Below, piece after piece: positions 8,664-17,247 of a stretch of 43,746 nucleotides of DNA. Made by a program: the position numbers and the translations under genes. Positions within the stretch are counted from its first letter, which is position 1; each line of letters begins with the position of its first letter. The notes below the pieces were generated by a model. The model saw only the letters and a list, made by a program, of their open reading frames with translations. It did not search any database and was not told the DNA's origin. The stretch comes from Ignatzschineria sp. (GTDB lineage Bacteria; Pseudomonadota; Gammaproteobacteria; Cardiobacteriales; Wohlfahrtiimonadaceae), in the NCBI GenBank assembly GCA_030150405.1, contig JASLFU010000007.1, positions 1-43,746 of the forward strand. The letters run 5' to 3'.

Positions 8664-9119
8664 ATGACAACATATCCTCGGGCAACACTGCTTCGGCGTA
8701 TGGGGGCACTGCTCTATGATCTACTCTTTATTGTGGCGCTTTTAATGATTGTTGCGGCGATCTGGCTGCTCTTTAATCGGGGGGAGGCGATCACCTCGAG
8801 CCACCCGCTCTATAAAGCGCAGCAAGTAACCTTTGTGCTCACCCCTTTTATCTATTACCTCTTTTTCTGGTTACGAGATGCTCACTCAACGGGCATGCGC
8901 GCATGGCGCCTTCGTGTACAGCAGTTTGATGGACGCCCCATTACCGCAAATCAAGCAATTCGTAGGCTTCTCTTTGCCATTATCAGCTGGATTCCTTTAG
9001 GGCTTGGATTTCTCTGGGCGATGGTCTCGCCGACAAAACTCACATGGCATGATCGGCTCTCGGGCACGGAGATTGTACAACTGCCGAAAAAAGAGAAAGC
9101 ATCCCGCAACCTAAAATAA
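8664..9119 (+). CDS. RDD-family membrane protein
   Basis: 151 aa. It begins TTYPRATLLRRMGALLYDLL, with the Arg and Asp of the RDD signature. Hydrophobic helices lie near residues 17-38, 52-72 and 103-125. The family motif SPTKLTWHDRLSGTEIV near the C-terminus (around 125-142) is characteristic. Function of the RDD family is generally unknown; transport roles have been suggested for some members. The ribosome site is AAGGGTGAACG. It ends 13 bases before mfd on the same strand, so co-transcription is likely. Confidence 0.85.
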   Translation: MTTYPRATLLRRMGALLYDLLFIVALLMIVAAIWLLFNRGEAITSSHPLYKAQQVTFVLTPFIYYLFFWLRDAHSTGMRAWRLRVQQFDGRPITANQAIRRLLFAIISWIPLGLGFLWAMVSPTKLTWHDRLSGTEIVQLPKKEKASRNLK

Positions 9120-9132
9120 CCGATAGATTTCT

Positions 9133-12100
9133 ATGAAAAAAATTGCGCTAAAAACCCTTCCCATCCCCTCTCAACACCGGGCGACCTCATGGCTTACCCC
9201 TAATGCTTCGAGCTTTGCATTAAACCTTATTCACTCTGCTAAAAGCAGCGATCGCACCTTAGTGGTGATTGTAAAGACAATGAAGCAGGCAGAGGAGCTA
9301 CAGGAAGATTGCGCATTCTTTGGGGGCAAAGCGGTGATCTTCCCCGATACAGAAACACTCCCCTACGACCCTTTTTCCCCGCAGATAGATCTGATTTCTC
9401 AGCGGCTCTCTACCCTCTTTCACTTAAAGCTTGGGCAAGTTCCTATTGTAATAGTCACCATCCCCACGCTTATGCAACGCCTAGCGCCCGTAGAGTTTTT
9501 TGATGCTAATGTGTTGCTCTTTAAGGAGGGGCAAACCATCGATCGGGAGCAGTTTCGCCGCAACCTAGAGGAATCGGGCTACATTGCGGTGAATAATGTC
9601 TACTCCCCTGGGGAATTTGCTGTGCGGGGAGCACTTTTTGATCTCTTTCCTATGGGGCAAGATCAGCCTATTCGCATCGATTTTTTTGATGAAGAGATCG
9701 ACTCCATCCGCACCTTTGATCCCGAATCTCAAACCACTTTAGAGCGCTTGCCAGAGCTTTCGATTCTGCCCGCTCGGGAGATCGACACAAGCCCCCAAGG
9801 TTTAGAGCGCTTCACCCAAAAATATCGGGCCACTTTCCCTAGTGATGAGGCCGTATTAAAGCGCTCCCGCACCTATCAAGAGATTATAAAGGGGAATCTC
9901 CCCTCCGGAATAGAGAACTATCTCCCCCTCTTTTTTGAAGAGACCGCCAGCTTTTTCGATTATCTCCCGAAAACAACAACCCTTCTTCTCTACCCTGAAT
10001 TAAGTGAGGAAGGCATGCGCTACCAAGAGCTGATCAACACCCGCTTTGAGCGCTATCGCCACGATATTGAACGCCCCCTTTTAGCGCCTACTCGTCTCTT
10101 TTTGACGCCGAGCCAACTTCAAGAGATGTTAGATCGCTTTCCCCAGATTACGCTTGATTTTTCGAGTAAATTTCCTCCATCCCTCAATATTGAAGCGATC
10201 GAGGAGCATTTAGAAAATCCAAGCTTTCCCCTTATTCTATGTGCCGAAACCTCCGGCCGGCGGGAGACTTTGCTCAACCGCCTCCATGCAGAAGAACTAC
10301 GCCCAGAACTGCGGGAATCGGTAACAGAGGCGTTTCAAAACCCAGCGCCCTTTATCTTAGTAACGGGCCTCCTTCATCACGGTTTTGAACATCAACACCC
10401 CTCCTTTAAAATTGTTACCGAAGCGGAGTTTTTAGGGGTTAAACCCAGAGCCTACCGCGCCCGGGAGAAAGTTGCCGATATTGAAGCGATGCTCACCAAT
10501 CTCGATACTTTAGAGATTGGCGATCCTATTATCCATCTTACCCATGGTATCGGCCGTTACGCGGGGATGGATCTGATTGATGATACCGAGCTTGTGGTGA
10601 TTCAATATCGGGATAATGCCAAGCTCTATCTCCCTGTCACAGCTCTTGACCAATTAGCCGCCTACTCCGGCAGCAGTAAAGAGCAAGCGCCCTTTCATAA
10701 ATTAGGCTCGGACCAGTGGGAGAAAGCACGTAAAAAGGCTGCCGAAAAAGCCAATGATACCGCCGCCGAGCTACTCGATATCTACTCCCGGCGGGAAGCT
10801 CAAGAAGCCAAAGGCATGAAAGTTCCGGAGGAGTACCCACTCTTTGAAGAGAGCTTCCCCTTTGAAACCACCCCCGATCAGCAGCGCGCCATTGATGATG
10901 TTATCCAGGATTTAACACTCGGCAAGATGGATCGCATTGTCTGTGGTGATGTGGGTTTTGGAAAGACAGAGGTCGCCATGCGTGCGGCCTTTATCGCTGC
11001 GATGAATGGTTATCAGGTCGCTATGCTTGCGCCAACGACGCTTTTAGCTGAGCAGCACGCCCAATCCTTTCAGGATAGATTTGCCGATTGGCCCCTTAAA
11101 ATTGCCTCTCTCTCCCGCTTTAGAAAAACAAAAGAGACTCGAGAGATATTAGAGTCTCTAGCGGAAGGGACTCTCGATATTGTTGTGGGGACACATCGAT
11201 TACTCTCGGAAGATACTCAATTTAAGCGTTTAGGCTTAGTGATTATTGATGAGGAACATCGCTTTGGGGTGAAGCAGAAAGAGCGACTCCGGGCATTACG
11301 AACAGAAGTCAACTTCCTAGCGATGACTGCTACCCCTATTCCACGAACATTAAATATGGGGCTAACGGGGCTCAAAGAGCTCTCGATTATTGCAACGCCG
11401 CCGGAGAATCGTGTGGCCGTCAAGACCTTTGTGAATGAGTGGAGCGATGAGCTAGTGATTGAAGCTTGCCAGCGTGAATTTAAACGGGGTGGACAGGTCT
11501 ATTTTCTCCACAATGAGGTGAAGACGATCGAATCGGTGCGAGCTCGGCTTTTAGAGCTCATGCCTGATCTCTCTATTGGTGTCGCCCATGGGCAGATGCG
11601 AGAAACAGAGCTAGAATCGGTGATGCTCGATTTTTATCACCATCGCATTAGCCTTCTACTCTGCACCACAATTATTGAATCTGGCATCGATATTCCTAAC
11701 GCCAATACCGTAATTATTAATCGTGCCGACCATCTCGGGCTTGCGCAGCTGCATCAGATTCGGGGCCGTGTAGGGAGATCTCACCATCGTGCTTACTGCT
11801 ATATGATTGTGCCTGAATCAAAAGCGATGACGTCAGATGCGAAAAAACGGATCGAAGCGATTATGAGCACCGACACCTTAGGAGCGGGCTTTATGTTGGC
11901 AAATCACGATCTTGAGATTCGTGGCGCCGGCGAACTCCTTGGAGAAGCCCAGAGCGGTGAGATTCACTCCATTGGCTTCTCGCTCTATATGGAGCTCTTA
12001 AAAGAGGCGGTAGAGATGGTGAAATCGGGTGGAAAGCTTGACCTCAATGAGCCCTTTAATCAAGGTACCGAGATCAATATCGGCGTTCCCGCACTCATTC

Positions 12101-12495
12101 AGGAGGATTATATTTTTGATGTTTCTACTCGTCTCTCCTTCTATAAACGGATTGCCAGTTGCCGCAATACCGATGAGCTCGACCAGATTCAGATCGAGAT
12201 GATCGACCGCTTTGGCCTACTGCCGGATGCGACAAAACGGCTCTTTAAATTAACAGAGCTTAAATTAAAGGCGCGCCCCCTCAATCTTAAAAAGATCGAG
12301 GCAAACCAGAATGGCGTACGCGTTATTTTTGGGGAGAATCCAAAGATCAACCCCCAAAAACTTATTCAACTGGTGCAGACACAACCGCAACATTACCAAT
12401 TACAGGGGCAAGAATCCTTAAGATATTCGCTTCCGCTGGAATCGCCTGAGCTTCGCATCAATGCTATTATTAAATTAATTGAGACACTCTCATAA
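9133..12495 (+). CDS. mfd: Transcription-repair coupling factor Mfd
   Basis: 1120 aa, slightly shorter than E. coli Mfd. It is a DNA translocase that removes RNA polymerase stalled at lesions and recruits UvrA. The N-terminal UvrB-like region contains IFPDTETLPYDPFSP and GEFAVRGALFDLFP. The RNA-polymerase-interacting CarD-like domain is at IGDPIIHLTHGIGRYAGM (around residues 456-473). The RecG-like helicase follows, with Walker A GDVGFGKTEVAMRAAF (around 609-624), the DEEH box VIIDEEHRFGVKQ, TATPIPRTLNM, TTIIESGIDIPNANT and QIRGRVGRS. The C-terminal D7 domain closes the protein. The ribosome site is weak, and the 13-base gap after the RDD gene suggests coupling. Confidence 0.97.
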   Translation: MKKIALKTLPIPSQHRATSWLTPNASSFALNLIHSAKSSDRTLVVIVKTMKQAEELQEDCAFFGGKAVIFPDTETLPYDPFSPQIDLISQRLSTLFHLKLGQVPIVIVTIPTLMQRLAPVEFFDANVLLFKEGQTIDREQFRRNLEESGYIAVNNVYSPGEFAVRGALFDLFPMGQDQPIRIDFFDEEIDSIRTFDPESQTTLERLPELSILPAREIDTSPQGLERFTQKYRATFPSDEAVLKRSRTYQEIIKGNLPSGIENYLPLFFEETASFFDYLPKTTTLLLYPELSEEGMRYQELINTRFERYRHDIERPLLAPTRLFLTPSQLQEMLDRFPQITLDFSSKFPPSLNIEAIEEHLENPSFPLILCAETSGRRETLLNRLHAEELRPELRESVTEAFQNPAPFILVTGLLHHGFEHQHPSFKIVTEAEFLGVKPRAYRAREKVADIEAMLTNLDTLEIGDPIIHLTHGIGRYAGMDLIDDTELVVIQYRDNAKLYLPVTALDQLAAYSGSSKEQAPFHKLGSDQWEKARKKAAEKANDTAAELLDIYSRREAQEAKGMKVPEEYPLFEESFPFETTPDQQRAIDDVIQDLTLGKMDRIVCGDVGFGKTEVAMRAAFIAAMNGYQVAMLAPTTLLAEQHAQSFQDRFADWPLKIASLSRFRKTKETREILESLAEGTLDIVVGTHRLLSEDTQFKRLGLVIIDEEHRFGVKQKERLRALRTEVNFLAMTATPIPRTLNMGLTGLKELSIIATPPENRVAVKTFVNEWSDELVIEACQREFKRGGQVYFLHNEVKTIESVRARLLELMPDLSIGVAHGQMRETELESVMLDFYHHRISLLLCTTIIESGIDIPNANTVIINRADHLGLAQLHQIRGRVGRSHHRAYCYMIVPESKAMTSDAKKRIEAIMSTDTLGAGFMLANHDLEIRGAGELLGEAQSGEIHSIGFSLYMELLKEAVEMVKSGGKLDLNEPFNQGTEINIGVPALIQEDYIFDVSTRLSFYKRIASCRNTDELDQIQIEMIDRFGLLPDATKRLFKLTELKLKARPLNLKKIEANQNGVRVIFGENPKINPQKLIQLVQTQPQHYQLQGQESLRYSLPLESPELRINAIIKLIETLS

Positions 12496-12520
12496 AAGAT
12501 AAAACTATAACGGAGGCGAG

Positions 12521-13513
12521 ATGGGGGAGCGCAATATCGCACGGCAAGCGACTCTACTGGGGATGAGCTCGATTCTGATTTGGGGCGCATTTACCGGGAT
12601 GATTCGCTCTATTTCTGAAGTATTTGGCGTCACACTCGGGGCTGCACTCATCTATTCAACGGCCTCTATTGTGCTTCTTCTCTCCCATGGATTGCCTAAC
12701 ATTAAGCGCTTTCCTAAAAAGTATCTCTATATCGCAGGCCCGATGCTGATTATCTATGAGGTTCTTCTCTCCCTCTCTGTAGGGCTTGCGGACTCCCGTC
12801 ACCAATCGATTGAGATCGCGTTGGTCAATTATCTCTGGCCAACACTTATTGTGCTCTTCTCGCTCTTGATCTTAAGGGTGCGCCTCTCATGGCTCGCCAT
12901 TCCCGGGATCTTTTTTGCTTTTTTTGGAGTAATTTGGGCGCTCTCTGGGGATGCAGGTATCGATATTCCTCAGTTTTATCGCAATGTGATGAGTAATCCT
13001 CTTCCTTACTTTTTAGCCTTTATCGCCGCTAATTTATGGGCTATCTACTGTAATATCGCCAAACTTTGGGGAGCGGGAGAAAATGCGATCCCCCTCTTTT
13101 TTACAGGAGTAGCCCTCGCTCTTTGGCTGAAATTTAGCATAGAGATTTGGCAACAAAAGCTGCTCTTTAACACCTTAAATACCCCTTTTACCTTTGCCGC
13201 CATTTTTCCAGAAAATGGCCTCTCTATTGAGCACTTTCGGGATATCCCCTTTCGCTCCATTATGGAGTTTTTATTAACCGGGGGATTAGTGGGCGCTTCC
13301 TACTCCTTTTGGGAGCGGGGTATTCAGCATGGAAATATGATGCTTCTTGCAGTGCTTTCTTACTTTACCCCTATTCTTTCGGTGCTCTTCTCTGGCCTTT
13401 GGCTAAAAGCGATGCCCGGTCTCTCCTTCTGGATAGGTGTCTCTATGGTAACGCTCGGCTCTTTTCTATCTTACCTTGCAACCCAAAAACGAAGAGCCGA
13501 CACCTCAGTTTAG
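12521..13513 (+). CDS. yddG: Aromatic amino acid exporter of the YddG/DMT (EamA) type
   Basis: 330 aa, a predicted ten-helix inner-membrane transporter of the drug/metabolite superfamily. The opening ARQATLLGMSSILIWGAFTG, the segment SVGLADSRHQSIEIALVNYL and the VNYLWP element closely follow E. coli YddG, which exports aromatic amino acids. A second repeat ends with SFWERGIQHGNMMLLAVLSY and FTPILSVLFSGL. The ribosome site (GGAGGCGAG) directly precedes this ATG. It follows mfd by 25 bases. Substrate is inferred from family resemblance only; other EamA exporters carry different amino acids. Confidence 0.8.
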   Translation: MGERNIARQATLLGMSSILIWGAFTGMIRSISEVFGVTLGAALIYSTASIVLLLSHGLPNIKRFPKKYLYIAGPMLIIYEVLLSLSVGLADSRHQSIEIALVNYLWPTLIVLFSLLILRVRLSWLAIPGIFFAFFGVIWALSGDAGIDIPQFYRNVMSNPLPYFLAFIAANLWAIYCNIAKLWGAGENAIPLFFTGVALALWLKFSIEIWQQKLLFNTLNTPFTFAAIFPENGLSIEHFRDIPFRSIMEFLLTGGLVGASYSFWERGIQHGNMMLLAVLSYFTPILSVLFSGLWLKAMPGLSFWIGVSMVTLGSFLSYLATQKRRADTSV

Positions 13514-13550
13514 CTTAAAACTTACACACTTAGCCCCTGCCAAAGGGGGA

Positions 13551-13571
13551 AATCGGGTATAATATCCGATT
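13551..13571 (+). promoter_or_regulatory. glmU promoter -10 inside a perfect palindrome
   Basis: A perfect TATAAT (13558-13563) lies between AATCGG (13551-13556) and CCGATT (13566-13571), giving a 21-base inverted repeat centred on the -10. No consensus -35 is seen at 16-18 bases. The position, 45 bases before the glmU ATG, fits a promoter, and the symmetry fits a dimeric regulator site. An adjacent CCCCT/AGGGG inverted repeat (13534-13549) could be a weak end signal for the exporter gene, but it lacks a T tract. Confidence 0.5.
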
Positions 13572-13615
13572 TAATCATCCACTTTATCCCGCTGTTGTTA
13601 GCGGATTGGAGTCAC

Positions 13616-14980
13616 ATGAAACCCTTATCGATTGTTATTTTAGCTGCGGGACTGGGCTCACGCATGAAATCGGAGCTGCCTAAGCCTCTTCATAAAATTG
13701 GCGGAAAGCCAATGCTTGAGCATGTTTTAGAGAGCGCCCGTAAGCTCAACCCCGATCGACTGATTGTGGTCTATGGCCATCGTGGTGAAGAGCTGCAGCA
13801 AGCCTTTATCCATCATGATGATATTACCTGGGCAAAACAAGAGACCTTTGAGGGTACAGGGGATGCGATGAAATATGCGCTACCCTATTGTGGAGATAAC
13901 TCCAATATCTTAGTGCTCTATGGGGATACCCCTTTAATTAACCATAAGACCTTAGAAAAACTTGTGGAAAATGCGGAGAGCGCGCGCCTTACATGGCTCA
14001 CCTCTGTGGTAGAGAATCCTACGGGCTATGGTCGTATTATTCGCAACCATAACGAGCATATGATTGCCATTATTGAAGAGAAAGATGCTAACGAAACAGA
14101 GAAAGGGATCTGTGAAATCAACACCGGTATCTTTGCCATTAATGGTGAATTTCTAAAAGAGGCGCTTCCTCAGATCGATAATAACAATCAGCAGGAAGAG
14201 TACTACTTAACCGATGTTGCAAAACTTGCCGTAAAGGCTGGAATTACGATCCATACAATTCAAGAAGTGCCTGAGCTTATTCAGGGTGTAAATGATCGGG
14301 TACAACTTGCGGAGCTTGAACAGTTCTACCAGAGCCAGATGGCCGAAAATCTTATGCGAAATGGCGTCAGCCTAGATAAGCCAGAGACGCTAACCATCCG
14401 TGGGCAGGTGCAAAATGATATCGACTGCCATATTGAAGCGAATGTTATGCTCGAGGGGAAAGTGATCCTTGGTAAAAATGTCACCATTCGTACCGGCTCT
14501 GTCTTAAAAGATGTGGTGATTGGGGATAACACAACCATCCACCCCTATTCTGTCATTGAAGGGGCAAGTATTGGTAACAATGTGGATGTAGGGCCTTTTG
14601 CCCGTATCCGAGAAAATACCAAGCTTGGAGATAATACCCGCATTGGTAACTTTGTGGAGACTAAAAACAGCTCTCTTGGAGATGGCTCAAAAGCGGGACA
14701 CCTCACCTATTTGGGCGATGCGACCATTGGGCAAAATGTAAATGTAGGTGCTGGAACAATTACCTGTAATTATGATGGCGCCCATAAATTGAGAACAGAG
14801 ATCGCCGATAACGCCTTTATCGGCTCTAACAGCTCCCTTGTAGCGCCTGTGAAAATTGGCAAAAATGCAACAACAGCGGCAGGTGCCATTGTTCCGAAAG
14901 ATGTTGCCGATAATGAACTTGTACGCAACCATTTAGAGGTTGTGCACACTCCTAACTATGAGCGTCCTAAAAAGAAATAA
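13616..14980 (+). CDS. glmU: Bifunctional GlmU: GlcNAc-1-P uridyltransferase and glucosamine-1-P acetyltransferase
   Basis: 454 aa from the ATG at 13616, which has a proper ribosome site (TTGGAGT). A TTG seven codons upstream is unlikely. GlmU makes UDP-N-acetylglucosamine for peptidoglycan and lipopolysaccharide. The N-terminal nucleotidyltransferase starts SIVILAAGLGSRMKS and contains QETFEGTGDAMKYALPY, LYGDTPL and NTGIFAI. The C-terminal left-handed beta helix shows hexapeptide repeats (around residues 250-430). The acetyltransferase active-site region GPFARIRENTKLGD, GNFVETKNSSLGDGSKAGHL and NYDGAHKLRTEI is intact. It is followed by a terminator and looks monocistronic. Confidence 0.97.
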   Translation: MKPLSIVILAAGLGSRMKSELPKPLHKIGGKPMLEHVLESARKLNPDRLIVVYGHRGEELQQAFIHHDDITWAKQETFEGTGDAMKYALPYCGDNSNILVLYGDTPLINHKTLEKLVENAESARLTWLTSVVENPTGYGRIIRNHNEHMIAIIEEKDANETEKGICEINTGIFAINGEFLKEALPQIDNNNQQEEYYLTDVAKLAVKAGITIHTIQEVPELIQGVNDRVQLAELEQFYQSQMAENLMRNGVSLDKPETLTIRGQVQNDIDCHIEANVMLEGKVILGKNVTIRTGSVLKDVVIGDNTTIHPYSVIEGASIGNNVDVGPFARIRENTKLGDNTRIGNFVETKNSSLGDGSKAGHLTYLGDATIGQNVNVGAGTITCNYDGAHKLRTEIADNAFIGSNSSLVAPVKIGKNATTAAGAIVPKDVADNELVRNHLEVVHTPNYERPKKK

Positions 14981-15001
14981 AGCATCAATAGATCATTTAA
15001 G

Positions 15002-15031
15002 AGGCTCACTCTCTAAAAGCGGGCCTTTTTA
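15002..15031 (+). terminator. Intrinsic terminator after glmU
   Basis: AGGCTC (15002-15007) pairs with GGGCCT (15021-15026) with one G-U pair and a 13-base loop. A run of five Ts follows, 20 bases after the glmU stop. Confidence 0.6.
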
Positions 15032-15049
15032 AAGAAAAATTAAGAAAAT

Positions 15050-15077
15050 TTGACAGTTCTCATACGTTATTTACATT
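15050..15077 (+). promoter_or_regulatory. Possible promoter of the cytochrome c gene
   Basis: TTGACA (15050-15055) is a perfect -35. The best -10 at proper spacing is TACATT (15072-15077, 16-base spacer), which is imperfect. This predicts a leader of about 95 bases before the ATG. TATATT further down (15085-15090) is too distant for this -35. Confidence 0.35.
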
Positions 15078-15179
15078 AAAATGCTATATTGTTCATATCA
15101 CATTTTAATAGATTATCTGCCTAGGCAGAGTTCGAAAAAGTCCGGGCAACCGGCAATCAACCTAAATAAAGGATGAAAT

Positions 15180-15488
15180 ATGAAAAAACTATTTGTAGCA
15201 CTTATCTCATTTGCGGCATTAATGACGCCGACATTTGCTCAAGTTGATCCTGATCTTGCAACAAAATCTGGCTGCTTTGCATGCCATCGCCAAGATAAAG
15301 GTATCATCGGGCCAAGCTACGATGAAGTATATGAAAAATATAAAGATGAAGAAGGCGCTGTAGAGAAGCTCATCGTTAAAGTTAAAAACGGCGGTTCAGG
15401 CGTTTGGGGCAATATTCCCATGGCTCCTAACTTCCATGTTGCCGATGAAGATATCGAAACATTAGTAAAACAGATTCTTCATAAGTAA
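15180..15488 (+). CDS. Small periplasmic class I cytochrome c
   Basis: 102 aa precursor. A Sec signal peptide (MKKLFVALISFAALMTPTFA) with likely cleavage after Ala20 leaves a mature protein of about 82 residues. The single haem-binding motif CFACH (residues 32-36) and a distal axial Met81 in the NIPMAPN segment match the cytochrome c-551/c-552 type. These proteins carry electrons in the periplasm, for example to a terminal oxidase or peroxidase. The ribosome site AAAGGA supports the start; an overlapping ATG seven bases upstream is out of frame. It has its own upstream -35-like element and a strong terminator, so it is probably monocistronic. The redox partner cannot be told from this window. 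Confidence 0.9.
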   Translation: MKKLFVALISFAALMTPTFAQVDPDLATKSGCFACHRQDKGIIGPSYDEVYEKYKDEEGAVEKLIVKVKNGGSGVWGNIPMAPNFHVADEDIETLVKQILHK

Positions 15489-15510
15489 TTGATCATCTTT
15501 TAAGGATCAT

Positions 15511-15549
15511 AAAAAGCCCCGAGAGTATTAAAGCTTTCGGGGCTTTTTT
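15511..15549. terminator. Bidirectional intrinsic terminator
   Basis: AAAAAGCCCCGA (15511-15522) and TCGGGGCTTTTT pair over 12 bases, with T tracts on both strands. It lies between the converging cytochrome c and LOG-family genes and can serve both. Confidence 0.9.
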
Positions 15550-15595
15550 ATAGTTTTGGAGGAACGCTTACTTTATATCTGTTATCTCTAAAAAT

Positions 15596-16270
15596 TTATC
15601 CTTTAGGCTTTTTAAAGTAACGATAAAAACACTCAAGCGCTTCCTCGGCGCTATCGGCAAGATCAAAAAGATCAAGATCCTCTTTCGAGATAGCCCCCTC
15701 TTCTTCTAATAACTGCTCCTTAAACCACGCAATAAGCGGAGACCAAAAAGTACGCCCCACCATAATAAAGGGCATCGGAGCGATCTTTTTAGTTTGAATA
15801 AGGGTGAGCACCTCTGCAAGTTCATCAAGCGTACCAAAACCGCCCGGCATGCAGATAAAAGCCTCCGAATGCTCAATAAACGCGGTTTTACGGGAAAAGA
15901 AATTATTATAGTGCAAAGAGATATCTTGATAAGGATTGGGCCTCTGCTCCCGAGGAAGCTTAATATTAAGCCCTACCGATTTTCCCCGCCCCTTCTGTGC
16001 GCCTCGATTGGCCGCTTCCATAATACCTGGCCCGCCGCCTGAAACGATATTAAATCCATCTAAAGAGAGACGTTCAGCGATCGCCATCGCCATTTTATAG
16101 TAAGGATTATCCTCTTTAAATCGTGCCGATCCAAAAATACTAACCGCCGGACCTAAAGCGCAAAGTTCATCATGAGTAGTACGAAACTCTTCACTGATCT
16201 CCGCCATATTCCAGCGGCGATCACAGCGACGCCCCGCCGCTTCGTTAGGGCACTGTTTCTCTTGTTTCAT
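15596..16270 (-). CDS. LOG-family (TIGR00730-type) nucleotide-processing protein
   Basis: 224 aa, Rossmann-like lysine-decarboxylase-like fold. Signature elements are SIFGSARF (around residues 44-51), IVSGGGPGIMEAANRGAQKG (around 75-94) and the active-site motif MPGGFGTLDELAEVLT (around 140-155). Members hydrolyse nucleoside 5'-monophosphates or cytokinin ribotides to base and ribose phosphate. An older annotation as a lysine decarboxylase is misleading. The N-terminus carries an extra Cys- and Arg-rich stretch (CPNEAAGRRCDRRWNM). The start has a good ribosome site (AAGGAGAGAAG). It stands alone between two terminators. The exact substrate is unknown. Confidence 0.85.
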   Translation of the reverse strand: MKQEKQCPNEAAGRRCDRRWNMAEISEEFRTTHDELCALGPAVSIFGSARFKEDNPYYKMAMAIAERLSLDGFNIVSGGGPGIMEAANRGAQKGRGKSVGLNIKLPREQRPNPYQDISLHYNNFFSRKTAFIEHSEAFICMPGGFGTLDELAEVLTLIQTKKIAPMPFIMVGRTFWSPLIAWFKEQLLEEEGAISKEDLDLFDLADSAEEALECFYRYFKKPKG

Positions 16271-16336
16271 CTTCTCTCCTTCTGCTCTCTTTTCACTATC
16301 ATATAGATCAGAGAGCTTATTTTCCTACATAAAAAA

Positions 16337-16364
16337 AGTTTCGTGAAGCCACTTCACGAAACTT
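16337..16364 (-). terminator. Intrinsic terminator of the iron ABC transporter operon
   Basis: AAGTTTCGTGAA and TTCACGAAACTT form a perfect 12-bp stem with a four-base loop. On the minus strand it is followed by a run of Ts (16330-16336). It lies 80 bases after the stop of the ABC ATPase gene. Confidence 0.85.
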
Positions 16365-16443
16365 AAAATCTGAGCTAATTATATCAGTTTGCCCCCATAA
16401 AAGAAGATGGCAAACCGATTTTAGATCTCAATATGTAAATTTT

Positions 16444-17247
16444 TTAGCCGTAAGATTCCTGAGATAAACAATCTTGCGGTGCGGCAATTCCATCAATAAT
16501 CACTTGTGAAATCCCCGAAGAGCAACACTCAACGCGCCCTTTTACTCCATAAACCGCAGCGAGATTTTCAGGCGTAATCACCTCTACAGGCTCACCACTG
16601 GCAATATGTTTACCCGCCTTAAGCATGATGACATACTCCGCATGACGAAGTGCAATATTGATATCATGCACCACCACAATAGTTATAATATTGCGGCGAC
16701 GGGTCTCACGCTTGATGAGCTCCATCACATGGTATTGATAGTTAAGATCGAGTGCACTTAAAGGCTCATCAAGAAGTAGGAGATCCGGCTCACGAATTAA
16801 GGATTGCGCTAAACCTACCAATTGCTTCTGCCCGCCCGATAGCTCATCGAGATAAGCAAAAGCTAAATGCTCAATGCCTAAATCTCGTAGAATCCCCATC
16901 ACATTCTCTTCTGTTGCATACTCACTGCTTCCCGTTGCTTTTGCAGCGACAATGATCGACTCAAAAACATGAAGATGAATTCCGGAGGGAATCGTCTGAG
17001 GAAGGTAGACAATCTTATCGGCCCGCTCACTCATAGGTAGGCTCATAAGGTCGGTCTCATCGAGATAGAGCTTCCCCGAAGCTTTTCCTAATCCTGCTAA
17101 TCCCCGCATGAGCGTTGATTTTCCACAACCATTAGGCCCTAATAAAATGGTGACTTTACCTTTGGGAATGTTACTTACATTAAGGTTATCGATGATGCAC
17201 TTTTTAAGGTAACCCACCGATAAATTATTAATTGATAAACAACTCAT
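16444..17247 (-). CDS. Iron-complex ABC transporter, ATP-binding protein
   Basis: 267 aa cytoplasmic ATPase of the FepC/FecE/BtuD class. Walker A is GPNGCGKSTLMRGL (around residues 37-50), the Q-loop lies near YLPQTIPSG, the ABC signature is LSGGQKQLVGLAQSL, Walker B is LLLLDEPLSALDL, and the switch histidine is in IVVVHDINIAL. The C-terminal extension holds GRVECCSSG, an unusual cysteine pair outside the core. The start ATG overlaps the stop of the permease gene by ATGA, so translation is coupled. Third and last gene of a Fur-box operon. Confidence 0.93.
   Translation of the reverse strand: MSCLSINNLSVGYLKKCIIDNLNVSNIPKGKVTILLGPNGCGKSTLMRGLAGLGKASGKLYLDETDLMSLPMSERADKIVYLPQTIPSGIHLHVFESIIVAAKATGSSEYATEENVMGILRDLGIEHLAFAYLDELSGGQKQLVGLAQSLIREPDLLLLDEPLSALDLNYQYHVMELIKRETRRRNIITIVVVHDINIALRHAEYVIMLKAGKHIASGEPVEVITPENLAAVYGVKGRVECCSSGISQVIIDGIAAPQDCLSQESYG

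Noticed and set aside
13595..13615. Longer glmU reading frame from a TTG.
   Set aside because: The ATG at 13616 has a normal ribosome site and gives the family's standard N-terminus (KPLSIVILAAG).
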